From: Euphorbia lathyris
Lineage: Eukaryota > Streptophyta > Magnoliopsida > Malpighiales > Euphorbiaceae
Assembly (NCBI RefSeq): GCF_963576675.1
Contig: NC_088915.1
Coordinates: 38,593,501-38,657,500 of the forward strand
DNA length: 64,000 bases
Direction of reading: 5' to 3'
The notes under the pieces are model-generated. The model saw only the letters and a program-made list of their open reading frames with translations, was not told the origin of the DNA and ran no database searches. Below, piece by piece: positions 55,692 through 64,000 of this stretch. Position 1 is the first letter of the stretch. Each line of letters begins with the position of its first letter. The position numbers were made by a program, and so were the translations under genes.

Positions 55692-57537
55692 TGTTGGAAA
55701 TTAGGCTAAGGTATAGCAGCGGAAATATAAAAATTTTAACCTATTTCCATTAACCCTAGGATCCGTTAATCGTTATTTCATATAAAGAGGGATAAGAAGA
55801 ATTACCTTTTGATGATCAATCTACCGTTGTTAATGAAGTGCCCACAACTCTTCTTCGAGTTCCCAAGCACGAAATAAAACATGGGAAGATTAAGTTAGAA
55901 TCAACTGTTGAATAGCAACCAAAGTAGATTGCCTCTAATTAATCAACACAAGATCAAGGATAAAGAAATAGATGAAATCAATTGATCGGAAGGAAGCCGT
56001 GGAAAATCTCGTCCTCGAACTGGGGTGTCGAAATTTTCTCTCTCTTGCACTATAGGGGATTTCGAAAATCTCTCTAGGGTTTTGCACTCTTGGATTTCGA
56101 AAATCCTAAGGGAGCGGGTATTTATAATCTCTTGTATCTAATCCCTAGTTAGATAGAATTAGGTTACTGAATAGGAATTCAATTTGGAATAGAATTCCTA
56201 ATTATTATCTCATTATATATCTAATATATTAAGGATAATAATAATAACCTTATTGGATAATAATTTATAATCTAATTAAAACTCCTAACTTATTTATCTC
56301 TTAATTAATTTAATTCATAATCCTAATCCAATTAGAATTAACAAAATCAAATTAATTATTCATGTATTTTACTACATGAATTTCGACCCCCCCCCCTTGG
56401 TCCATGGGCCTTATTGGGCTCAATTGGGCTTCCATCAATTAATTAACATCTATCTCTCTTTTAGGTTCCAAGTCTTATGTGTGACCCATTAGGTTCTTAT
56501 TGCTTCTAGCCGTATGCAACGTTATTAAATAATTTTCAAAGAATTATATTTGATCTTTGCATAACGGAATGATGTACAGAGTATGTGATTAGCAAGTCCG
56601 TAATCATTCCCCCAGAGCCATAAGAAGACAGGTTGATTCTGTCGTTAACCTTTCCGTATTAGTTACAGTATAATTCGATCCTTTATCAACTACATCCTTG
56701 AACTGAATCTTATGACTATGGATGATGTCAAGTCACATATAGCGAGACATTCGTTTTACTTGTACAGGCCGAGTCAACTCAAAAGATAGGTTAAGTGAAA
56801 TCTGTATTTCAAGTCTTAAGCTATCACCTTGCAAGGATTTAGAGTCGAGTCTTCCACAAGCGATCCTTGGATGTATCTCCCATTTATCGGGAGTGATAAA
56901 TGCTCAATCCAATATATAACGATCCCGCAATCACTTCCTGTGATACCCAACGTCTACTGTTCACACCCCAGAGTCATCTCTGTTAAGGATCGTGTTACAC
57001 CAGAGTCAAAGCGTCACATTCCGTAATCCAGAATACCAATTAATATTCCTTTGAGTCTGAGGATTAGTTATACCTATTAATACCAATGAGATGAACAGGT
57101 GACAAGGATGAATCTACCCATCCTGTTATCTCAAATCGGATCCCCAATCCTAATGAACTACTTTTCATCGGATCCACGTAACTGTCCAGATATCTGTATA
57201 TATGAAGCTTATGAGATCAGCTTTCTGTCGGACAGAAGACATTGTTACATGCAAGTCTCAACAGTGATATATCAATCCTAAACATATCACTTGACTTGGA
57301 GTGGTTTTAAGTTTATTATAAAGTTTTGTCTCACTTCATGCTTGTATGAACACTTTATAATCACTTTAAACAAACTTACGGATTTCCTTTTATTAGACTT
57401 TATTTAGTGCTTAAAAGGGATTACCTTTATATAGTTATAAAACATATATCTCATTAAAACAAATGATATAAAGAACAATTCATTTATATTAAGTTTGTAT
57501 CCTAGAACACTTGTCTATAGGACACTAAACCCCAACA
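55692..57537 (-). repeat. 5' LTR of the copia element
   Basis: 1846 bp; plus-strand borders TGTTGGAAATTAGG and ACCCCAACA. A run of C (about 56387-56396) is shared with the other LTR. Confidence 0.94.
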
Positions 57538-57710
57538 ATTAAAAGGGTGGTTAAGGCAAAATTAATGTAGAGGGAAGTTGAAGAATTTTAAATTTTGAAA
57601 AGAAGTGATGGGATTGGAGGTGAGAGGAGGTGGAGTGTGGAAGTGGGAAAAATGTTTGGGGAAGAGAAAAAGGTGGTATGGGGAGTTACAATTCGCAACT
57701 CCCCGAGGAC

Positions 57711-57885
57711 ACGCGGGGCGTAGAATGGGGCACGCCCCGCGTGGCCTTTTATTTCTGGTTGTGAATGGGCTGGTCCAAGGACGCGGGGCGTGAAGGGTAC
57801 GGCGCCCCGCGTATCCATGCATTTGAGTAAAAAATGAGATCAGAAACTTGGCTACGCGGGGCGCACTGGTGCGTACGCTCCGCGT
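57711..57885. repeat. Site cluster C: three pairs of ACGC…GCGT motifs
   Basis: Pairs start at 57711/57732, 57781/57802 and 57854/57875, each exactly 21 bp apart; pair spacing 70 and 73 bp. The first pair is a perfect 11-bp inverted repeat (ACGCGGGGCGT and ACGCCCCGCGT). It lies downstream of gag on the minus strand. Confidence 0.87.
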
Positions 57886-58582
57886 ATTTGTTTTGGATTA
57901 ATGAGGGATTTGTTTTTTCGTAGTTTTTATTAATTTAAAAGAAACGAGATGAGCTTAAAAGAAAAACAAACGAAAATAAGAATTTGAAAGGAAAAGGAAA
58001 GTGATATATGAAGAAAATAGAAATAAGGGGAAAACGGATATAATACATATACACAAATGGGTTTGAGAAATGCAAACCGGGGCTATGTTTAGAGTCAGAG
58101 TAGCTCGACTTTCTCTTGTGGTGGCTTATTGCAGGCTGTCTGAGTTAGAACTCGATGGGTCCGAACTTCTACTGTTAAGGAGAGTTATTGCTTATCCGGA
58201 CTCTCTATTTTTGGCCCGCGGGTTTTGCTCGGTGTTTGTCGGGAGAGTTCCTAATTGCCTTTCCTATTGTTGACGATTCAAATGGGCTACCTGGTGGCTT
58301 AGGTCCCTGCAAAACACCTCACTATCGGCAAGACGGGTTAGGATGTCCTTTAACAAGGAAGTTACCGATTGGCCATGCACGTTGTTGGGAGGTTGAGTGT
58401 TCCGACCTCCGGGCATGGTTTGTGATTGCCCTAGCCCATTTTCCCTATATTCTTGATGAAAGTCGGGTGGGCCTCAATACATTACTGTTATTACCGTACG
58501 ACAAGTTAGGGTGTTGGTATCGAGGTCTCCACCCGTTATCATTATTATTGTGGTGGTGTGAATAGGAGTTCGGGTTAGGGTT
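57886..58582 (-). other. Spacer after Athila-like gag
   Basis: About 700 bp between site cluster C and the gag stop. The part from about 58066 on resembles the 3' end of gag in the other copy (12386-12780) but is broken by frameshifts; the rest shows no feature. Confidence 0.5.
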
Positions 58583-59562
58583 TTACCTTTGATTGCCTCC
58601 TACGTAACTTACATTTTTGGTGTCACCGGCGAAAGGGCTACCGGCATGGCAATTAAGTCTGTCATGATCTCCACAACAGTGATTGCACATCAGGACCTGT
58701 GTAGCTTTGTTGAGGCTCAACTGTGCTATCAAAGCGTCTAGTTTCTTATTCATTTCTGTCATGGAACTTTTTGGAGCCTCTTTCTCCACGGCGAACGTTT
58801 GATGTCGCGGGGGTCTGGCAAGCCGATCTTCTTGCCACTGTACGCTTTTCCTTGCGAGCTCGTGGATGAGCTCATATGCTTCGCTGGCCGATTTCCTAAA
58901 CAGGTCCCCACCTGCTGCGGAATCCATGGTAGCACGGTTAGTAGGCGTTAATCCGTGATAAAAAAAGTACTTACCAGATCGTGCTTGGGGATATCGTGGT
59001 GCGGTCAGCTTCGAAGCAACTTTCGGAATCTCGCCCAAGCCGCATGGAGGGCTTCGTGTTCGAGTTGCCGAAAGGAAGTGATATCGTTCCTCAACTTAAC
59101 CGTTTTGGACGGCGGGAAGTAGTAGGAAAGGAACTCCTTCTCAAGCTCCTCCCATGATGTGATTGATCCCGCCTCCAACGAGTGCAACCACTCCAACGCT
59201 TGTCCTGTCAATGAGAAAGGAAACAACTTTAGTCAGACGGCCTCAACCGGAACACTGTTTTGCCGAGAAGTTTTGGCACACATAAGAAATTTATCGAGAT
59301 GTTCGTTAGGGTTTTCACGGGGCTCCCCTCCGAATTGACCAAGTTGTTGGATCAGTTGGGTCATGCTAGTCTTTATTTCATATGTGTTAGCCGGAATGGT
59401 GGTAACAATGTTTCCGTTGCGATTTTGAGGGCGATGCGGAGCAAGAATCTCCATCATTGTCCGGTTGTCATTTCCACCTCTATTGCGGTTGTTGTTCACG
59501 GGTTGAATAGGTGGCCCTTGGTTGGTCTCGGGTTGGTTAACTTCATTGTTGAGGTTGGCCAT
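58583..59562 (-). pseudogene. gag: gag of the Athila-like element
   Basis: Start MANLNNEVNQPETNQG at 59562. N-terminal part with FGGEPRENPNEHLDKFLMC; capsid with FPFSLTGQALEWLHSLEAGS and ITSWEELEKEFLSYYFPPSK; then the AYELIHELARKSVQWQEDR stretch and knuckle CNHCCGDHDRLNC at about 58690. Breaks: TGA at 59233 (CGA expected), TGA at 59005, and a frameshift at a T run (about 58965). The homologous copy at 12443 is open in this last region. Encodes only structural protein. Confidence 0.88.
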
Positions 59563-59782
59563 TTTCTCTCTCCGAATCCTACAAAGAGTACGTTCAATTT
59601 CAAGATCAATAGGAACGAGAGTATCACTCCGAGATCAGGTGTGCATACAATAAAATAAATAAATAGAGAAATTATAAACAAGAAAGAATGTTGTTAGTAA
59701 AAAGTGTATATAAACAATTTATACAAAGATAATGCTTAGACTAACAATAAAACGTTTTTCTAATATTGCAAGAAATTATAAA

Positions 59783-59800
59783 TCCTCGGCAACGGCGCCA
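59783..59800 (-). other. Primer-binding site of the Athila-like element
   Basis: Minus strand TGGCGCCGTTGCCGAGGA, next to the 5' LTR. It differs at one base from the aspartate-tRNA PBS common in Athila elements. Confidence 0.88.
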
Positions 59801-59806
59801 AAAACT

Positions 59807-61322
59807 TGGTGTGCGTGGCGCCTAGGTAGAGCTTATAAAATATATATTATGATAAGTACGTTATGACTATGGATGTGATCTTCCTAAATGCTCTATCTCT
59901 ACTAGACGCTACTACTTATAGGCAAGTGTACCCCGTCGTATCAAGTAATAATCCGGTTAAGACCGGGTATCGAATCCATGGGATTTATAACTACAAGTAT
60001 TAAACGACTCGGTTTATACGTTATCTAAGAGGTGAATACTTTGGGTTGATTTGGGAAACAACTACAAACTACTCCTAACTATAGATGAGACAGATTTATA
60101 TAACGAAAACTCTACGAAGTGATATGGATGGTGATAAGTTATAAGTATGATAAACAATGACTCCAAATATATACGGTTAATGATTTACTCTTGCAATGAC
60201 GACTACGTGTAGTGTGACCGACCTGTGAAGTACTTAGACTACGTGGTTCCTAGTCAAGGCGTGTCTAATGCTTGGGATTAGAAATTAGGGCCCGTAAGTT
60301 CCGTGGCTTGTCAATTCCTACGGTTTCCAGTGCGTCACTTCTGGTAGGGCAATACCTATATAAATCCCTAAAGATAGCCCGAATGGCGTCGAAAATCGCG
60401 TTCCCCTACACAATAATCAATTACAAATATCAAAACAAGTAGCAAGCATTAACACGTATAGAGAAAAAGAAATCGTAAATCATATGTTATAAATATGGAA
60501 AGCGTAAATATGGAATACAACCAAGCCTAGTACATAGGAAGAGTACAAGCTAATTAGCAAGTGAAAAGGGAAGAATCCGCCCTCGGAACTAGCTAACCGG
60601 ACTCAAGGCCGTCTCTTAGGACTTGGAGGTGGAACTCTCGAGCTTGGTGAACGAAGATGGAACTTTAACGGAATGCCAGAATAAACGAACAAGCTCTCAA
60701 GGTGATAGAGTTTTGCTATGTAAAATCTGAATGTCTAAATGAGTGCTAATCACTCTTATTTATACACATCAAGCTAGGGGTAAAATTGTAATTTCATAAG
60801 ATACAAGCATGGAGATACATTATTTCTGCAGAATTCTCATGACACGCCCCGCGTATGGTTGAGGACGCCCCGCGTATTGACCCATTTCGTCAATAATTTC
60901 TTGCATGTGGGCCAAATTCAGATCTTGTTGTCTCAACCACGCCCCGCGTAGACTGGGGTACGCCCCGCGTGGTGGTTCATACGCCTCGCGTATCAGTGGG
61001 TAAGTCCCACGTGGTGCCTGTGGATTGCTTAATCAGTTCTGACTAGATAACACGCCCCGCGTGGAGGTTGATACGCCCCGCGTATGTCGGTGGGATTTTG
61101 CTCCTTACTTGTACCTGAAATACAATTCTCGAGAGCCGAGTTAGCTTGACGTTTTATTTTCTAAATTTAATCAAAAATAAAGATAATTGACCGAAAGTAC
61201 GGATTTTATTTTTATTTTGTTATTTTATTAAAAACTCCTTATTTTTGTAATTAAACTTATTTATTTGGTCCTAAATAAAGCCGTAAACCACGCTAAAAGA
61301 TAGGGGCAAAACGTCCCTATCA
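59807..61322 (-). repeat. 5' LTR of the Athila-like element
   Basis: 1516 bp, nearly identical to 43119-44635. ACGCCCCGCGT sites start at 60844/60865, 60939/60960/60981 and 61052/61073, again exactly 21 bp apart within groups. Confidence 0.93.
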
Positions 61323-61685
61323 GTAGCTACCCTTAACCCTAATTCATTCGTATCTATTTATAGGAGAATAAAAGGCATTTAAATCCAATTAAATGAAGTT
61401 AAATCCTATTAAAACTCCTAAAATCAATCCATAACCGAATATAGATTGATTTTCCTTGATTTACTGATCAGAAAGCTAATTAGATAAGCTTAAAATAAGT
61501 GAGGAATTTAAAATTCGAAATTTTATAAAAAACTGCGCGTACCCTGCCACGCCAGGGTGCAGTCCTGATAGGGCCTGAACCATAAGAAATTTTCACTGGG
61601 TCATAACTTTCTCGTCCGATATCGAGATTATGCACGGTTAATTCCATTGAAACCCTTAAGACCAGACAAACACTACTCTATACAC
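61323..61685. other. Older flanking DNA, continuation of 42434-43118
   Basis: After the target duplication GTAGC. AT-rich, no ORF, contains ACCCTGCCACGCCAGGGT at 61541-61558. Probably the rest of an older LTR. Confidence 0.5.
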
Positions 61686-62130
61686 TGCGCCAAAACCCTC
61701 TTCAGACGACGGTTAAAAACCATCGTCCTGCGAAATATAAATCTGTCACGGGGCTCGCTGTCGTCTATTGTACCTTCAGATGACGGTCAGGTTCTGTCAT
61801 GTTTCGTCATCACACATGACATTAGCCTATTTTCTTACTATCACCTTACCCTTGTTACGATGCAGCTTATTTATTACTGTCATCACCTTTAATGTCATCA
61901 CATGACATTCTAATAATTAAAACCGTCAGGTTAACGTGTGGGAAATTGGCATATTGAATTTGAGATGACAGTTCGTATAATAATTTCTGTCGTTATAGCA
62001 TGTTTAGATGGCATAGGTCTTAATCAATCATGTCAAAGGATTTTTTTTCAGATGACATATACGTATATTTTAATATCTTTTTATTGTTGTTTAGATAACA
62101 TTTTTAAAAATTAAAATGTCACTTTTTGCC
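61686..62130. mobile_element. CACTA-like terminal fragment 3
   Basis: Begins CACTGCGCCAAAACCCTC, the terminal inverted repeat facing inward to the right, followed by AGACGACGGTT and the shared subterminal stretch (GTCACGGGGCTCGC) seen reversed at 13760-13840 and 20985-21066. TGACAT-type motifs recur to about 62125. The far end is not identified. Confidence 0.7.
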
Positions 62131-62499
62131 TTCTTCTTCGTTTGAATTTCTGGTTTTTACCTGAATACTGAAACATACTAAAATATGAACATGAAATTCT
62201 GTATATCAATGGTTTTAATTTTATTGGAGACCAATACTCATAATATGTTTACATTTGTGCCTATAACGTCAATCCATATCTTGAATAACCAATACATTTC
62301 TGAATTAAAACACACAAAAAAATAACCAATATCTTCCATAACGTCATCCATATCTTGGAGTAATAATTAGGCCTATAATCCCAAAGGTCTTGGTATCTGC
62401 AAAAGCCAAAGCAGGTCATTAATATTACACATAGCCCTAAACTCAGTAATTACAGACCATTCCCCTTTCACGACCTTTCATGTACCACAATCATATCAC

Positions 62500-62658
62500 T
62501 ATAAATTATGCATCATACGCGTTCAGAATCCATACCTTCAACAACCCAGAAAACTTACGCTGTAACAATGGATCCCCTTGTTGAAACTCCATAAGAGATA
62601 ATTGCTGACTTGGAGAAATTGTACATGGAGAACCCAGAGTGGCTTCTGGCCATCGATG
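62500..62658 (+). pseudogene. First-exon remnant with TATA box and splice donor
   Basis: TATAAAT at 62500-62506, ATG at 62568, frame MDPLVETP then TAA at 62592, then an open frame EIIADLEKLYMENPEWLLAI to a GTACGT donor at 62659. The single stop could be CAA to TAA. No downstream exon is recognised before the LTR at 62880. It may belong to the CACTA element (terminal part just upstream) or be a captured fragment. Family not recognised. Confidence 0.35.
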
Positions 62659-63312
62659 GTACGTATGTCAATCTGTAGTTGTTCTGTAACTCTTCATGGT
62701 TTCTTCTGTGTATTTCTAATGATTCTTCTTGGATGATAACATACAGGTCCTCTCAATAGTAACTTCTGTTGAAACACCTTTCCACATGATTTTGATTTGA
62801 CAAAATTATCATGATAAAAATATTCCAAAACAATTAAATTTAAGTGCTTTGATTTAATTGTACTAATGAGTTTGTTCAATGTTGAGTAAGTTAATTAATA
62901 AGAACAGGAATTAAAAAAAATCCACAAGAGAAAGACAAAGTCAGTAGATGCAAGTCACACTGCCTGAGCTGAGTAGAATGCAACTCAGCTTGAAGAAGTA
63001 AAATGTCTTCTTCATAAAAGCTTGAAGGCGAAGCCGCTATATCAAGCTGAGTGGTCGTCAGGTCAGCTTCAATAGTGATCAGCGTTGAAAACAAAACCTG
63101 ACGTATTCTGAGAAGGCTCGGAAATCTGTCGGAAGGACCTTTTCAAGAAGCATGGAATATCTGATGCACACAACAAGACAAACCTGGCGTTTGACGAAAA
63201 CAGAAGACAGGATTGGCCTGCAGCACTAAGTGCTAACCAAGTGATGACGAAAGAAGAACGTTTCCCCACAACGGCTATGTCGGATTCAAATCATTGGAGC
63301 CTCAGACATCAC

Positions 63313-63320
63313 TATAAAAA
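63313..63320 (+). promoter_or_regulatory. TATA box of the SIRE-like LTR
   Basis: TATAAAAA in the context CATCACTATAAAAAGGCC, followed by a plausible start region (CACTTCATTCTACACAG). Confidence 0.65.
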
Positions 63321-63532
63321 GGCCACTCCAACACTTCATTCTACACAGATCTTCATCAAGTCTATTCATTGATAAAGTAAAAAATAGAAGATCTATCTTG
63401 AGAAGAAAAAGCAAGCACTTACACCAAACTCCTATCTTTGTGTAAAAGTCTAGAGTGATTTTATTCATCTAAAATGTTCTTCACTCAGTGAGAACAAATT
63501 CTGTATCATTTGTAATAGGTTAGAAAAAAGAG

Positions 63533-63608
63533 GCTGAGTACTCGGTTATAGTACTCAGTGGTAGAGAGAAGCTGAGTACTCGGTTATAGTACTCAGTGGT
63601 AGAGATAG
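63533..63608. repeat. 38-bp tandem repeat, two copies, each with an inverted repeat
   Basis: Copies start at 63533 and 63571. Each contains CTGAGTAC and GTACTCAG as 8-bp arms around TCGGTTATA. Confidence 0.85.
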
Positions 63609-64000
63609 GATTGAGTAGACGAATAGAGGATGGTACTCTTGCATACTCAGTTGCTATTGTAAACGGTTTGTGCTCTACCTTTAAAGAGCTCAGTAGAGGA
63701 TTCAAAAAGCTCGGAAGGAGTTCTGGGGACTAGACGTAGGTGGAGAGGCCGAACCAAGATAAGTCTGGTGAGTAACTTCTAACCCTTTATTCTTTGATAT
63801 ATATGTATTGCTTGCTAAATATTGCTTAGTAAAATAACAACTTGTATACACTGAGCTGAGTAATCTGAGTGCTGAGTTGGAAATTGACTTAAGTGTTGCT
63901 TCCCAACTCACAATTGAAACAGCTCTAGTTAGTAAATTGACTAAAGCTATCTCAAAACATACTCAGCGGTGCCGACCTAGAGACTGAGTAAAAGTATTAA

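Larger units (their letters stand above)
48086..57537 (-). mobile_element. Complete Ty1/copia element nested in the Athila-like element
   Basis: 9452 bp, minus strand. LTRs 55692-57537 (5') and 48086-49939 (3'), starting TGTTGGGG and ending CCAACA on the minus strand, differ by small indels (one 9-bp deletion). Initiator-Met PBS at 55676-55690. The flanks AATAA (48081-48085) and ATTAA (57538-57542) would be a target duplication with one difference. gag-pol is one reading direction with gene order protease, integrase, reverse transcriptase, which defines copia. A second insertion of the same family is at 10818-11283. Confidence 0.95.
43119..61322 (-). mobile_element. Complete non-autonomous Athila-like Ty3/gypsy element with nested copia
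   Basis: Bounded by the target duplication GTAGC (43114-43118 and 61323-61327). LTRs 59807-61322 (5') and 43119-44635 (3') are nearly identical, about 1516 bp. The PBS at 59783-59800 is the aspartate-tRNA type usual in Athila. In minus-strand order: gag (59562-58583), site cluster C, [copia 57537-48086], cluster B, ORF1 (47663-46526), cluster A, a 1.4-kb spacer and the polypurine region. Without copia it is about 8.7 kb. No protease, reverse transcriptase or integrase is seen, so it would need enzymes from relatives. Confidence 0.93.
62880..64000 (+). mobile_element. SIRE/Maximus-like copia LTR, left part
   Basis: Begins TGTTGAGTAAG. It contains a TATA box (63313), a 38-bp repeat pair, and the phrase GACTAGACGTAGGTGGAGAG with GCCGAACCAAGATAAG (about 63730-63765), typical of SIRE-type copia LTRs. 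The right border and any coding part lie beyond the window, so orientation is taken from the promoter. Confidence 0.65.

Overview
The window is repeat-rich, gene-poor DNA of a flowering plant, probably a eudicot. It is built almost entirely from nested transposable elements: Ty3/gypsy elements of the Tat/Ogre type (with an extra 'archaeal' RNase H) and of the Athila type, a Ty1/copia element primed by initiator Met tRNA, a plant L1 LINE with an RNase H domain, and CACTA-like ends. I see no intact host gene and no tRNA or rRNA gene. The main coding unit without an inactivating change is a six-exon passenger gene on the antisense strand of a retrotransposon.

Layout. 1-10817: 3' part of Tat element 1 (decayed gag-pol, remnant of an antisense gene, four tandem arrays, 3' LTR). 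It sits inside a copia LTR (10818-11283), which sits inside an Athila-like element (11284-13292). 13293-21066: two CACTA-like ends, the second split by a LINE (14010-20651) with a perfect 16-bp target duplication. 21067-22576: relics, including a reversed Tat-type PBS and LTR. 22577-42433: complete Tat element 2 (19.9 kb, TG...CA LTRs, target duplication CCCGT). 42434-43118 and 61323-61685: older flanking DNA. 43119-61322: a complete non-autonomous Athila-like element on the minus strand (target duplication GTAGC), interrupted by a complete copia element on the minus strand (48086-57537). 61686-64000: another CACTA end, a small gene remnant with a TATA box, and the start of a SIRE-like copia LTR.

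Most notable. (1) The Tat family's Gag region has four successive capsid-like modules instead of one. (2) Tat element 2 carries, antisense between pol and the 3' LTR, a plant-mobile-domain (PMD) gene with six exons, five GT-AG introns all in phase 0 and its own TATA box. It is open throughout, while the carrier's gag-pol is broken at six places. Element 1 keeps only the last exons. (3) The Athila-like element carries about 30 copies of an 11-bp CpG-rich near-palindrome (ACGCCCCGCGT) in pairs exactly 21 bp apart, the pairs about 73 bp apart. This spacing suggests phasing on the DNA helix. (4) The Tat LTR, unrelated in sequence, has 7-10 copies of another palindrome (GTTGGGCG-NN-CGCCCAAC) every 21-22 bp just upstream of a TATA box that lies in the loop of an inverted repeat. 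(5) The Tat LTR and 3' UTR hold two sets of three hairpins with shared loops and compensatory stem changes between elements 1 and 2, which suggests function as RNA.

How it works together. The autonomous families appear to have supplied enzymes, the Athila-like element has no pol and would depend on relatives, and the order of nesting gives relative ages. Many nonsense changes look like C-to-T or G-to-A decay of methylated DNA. All family assignments come from reading motifs by eye; no database search was run.
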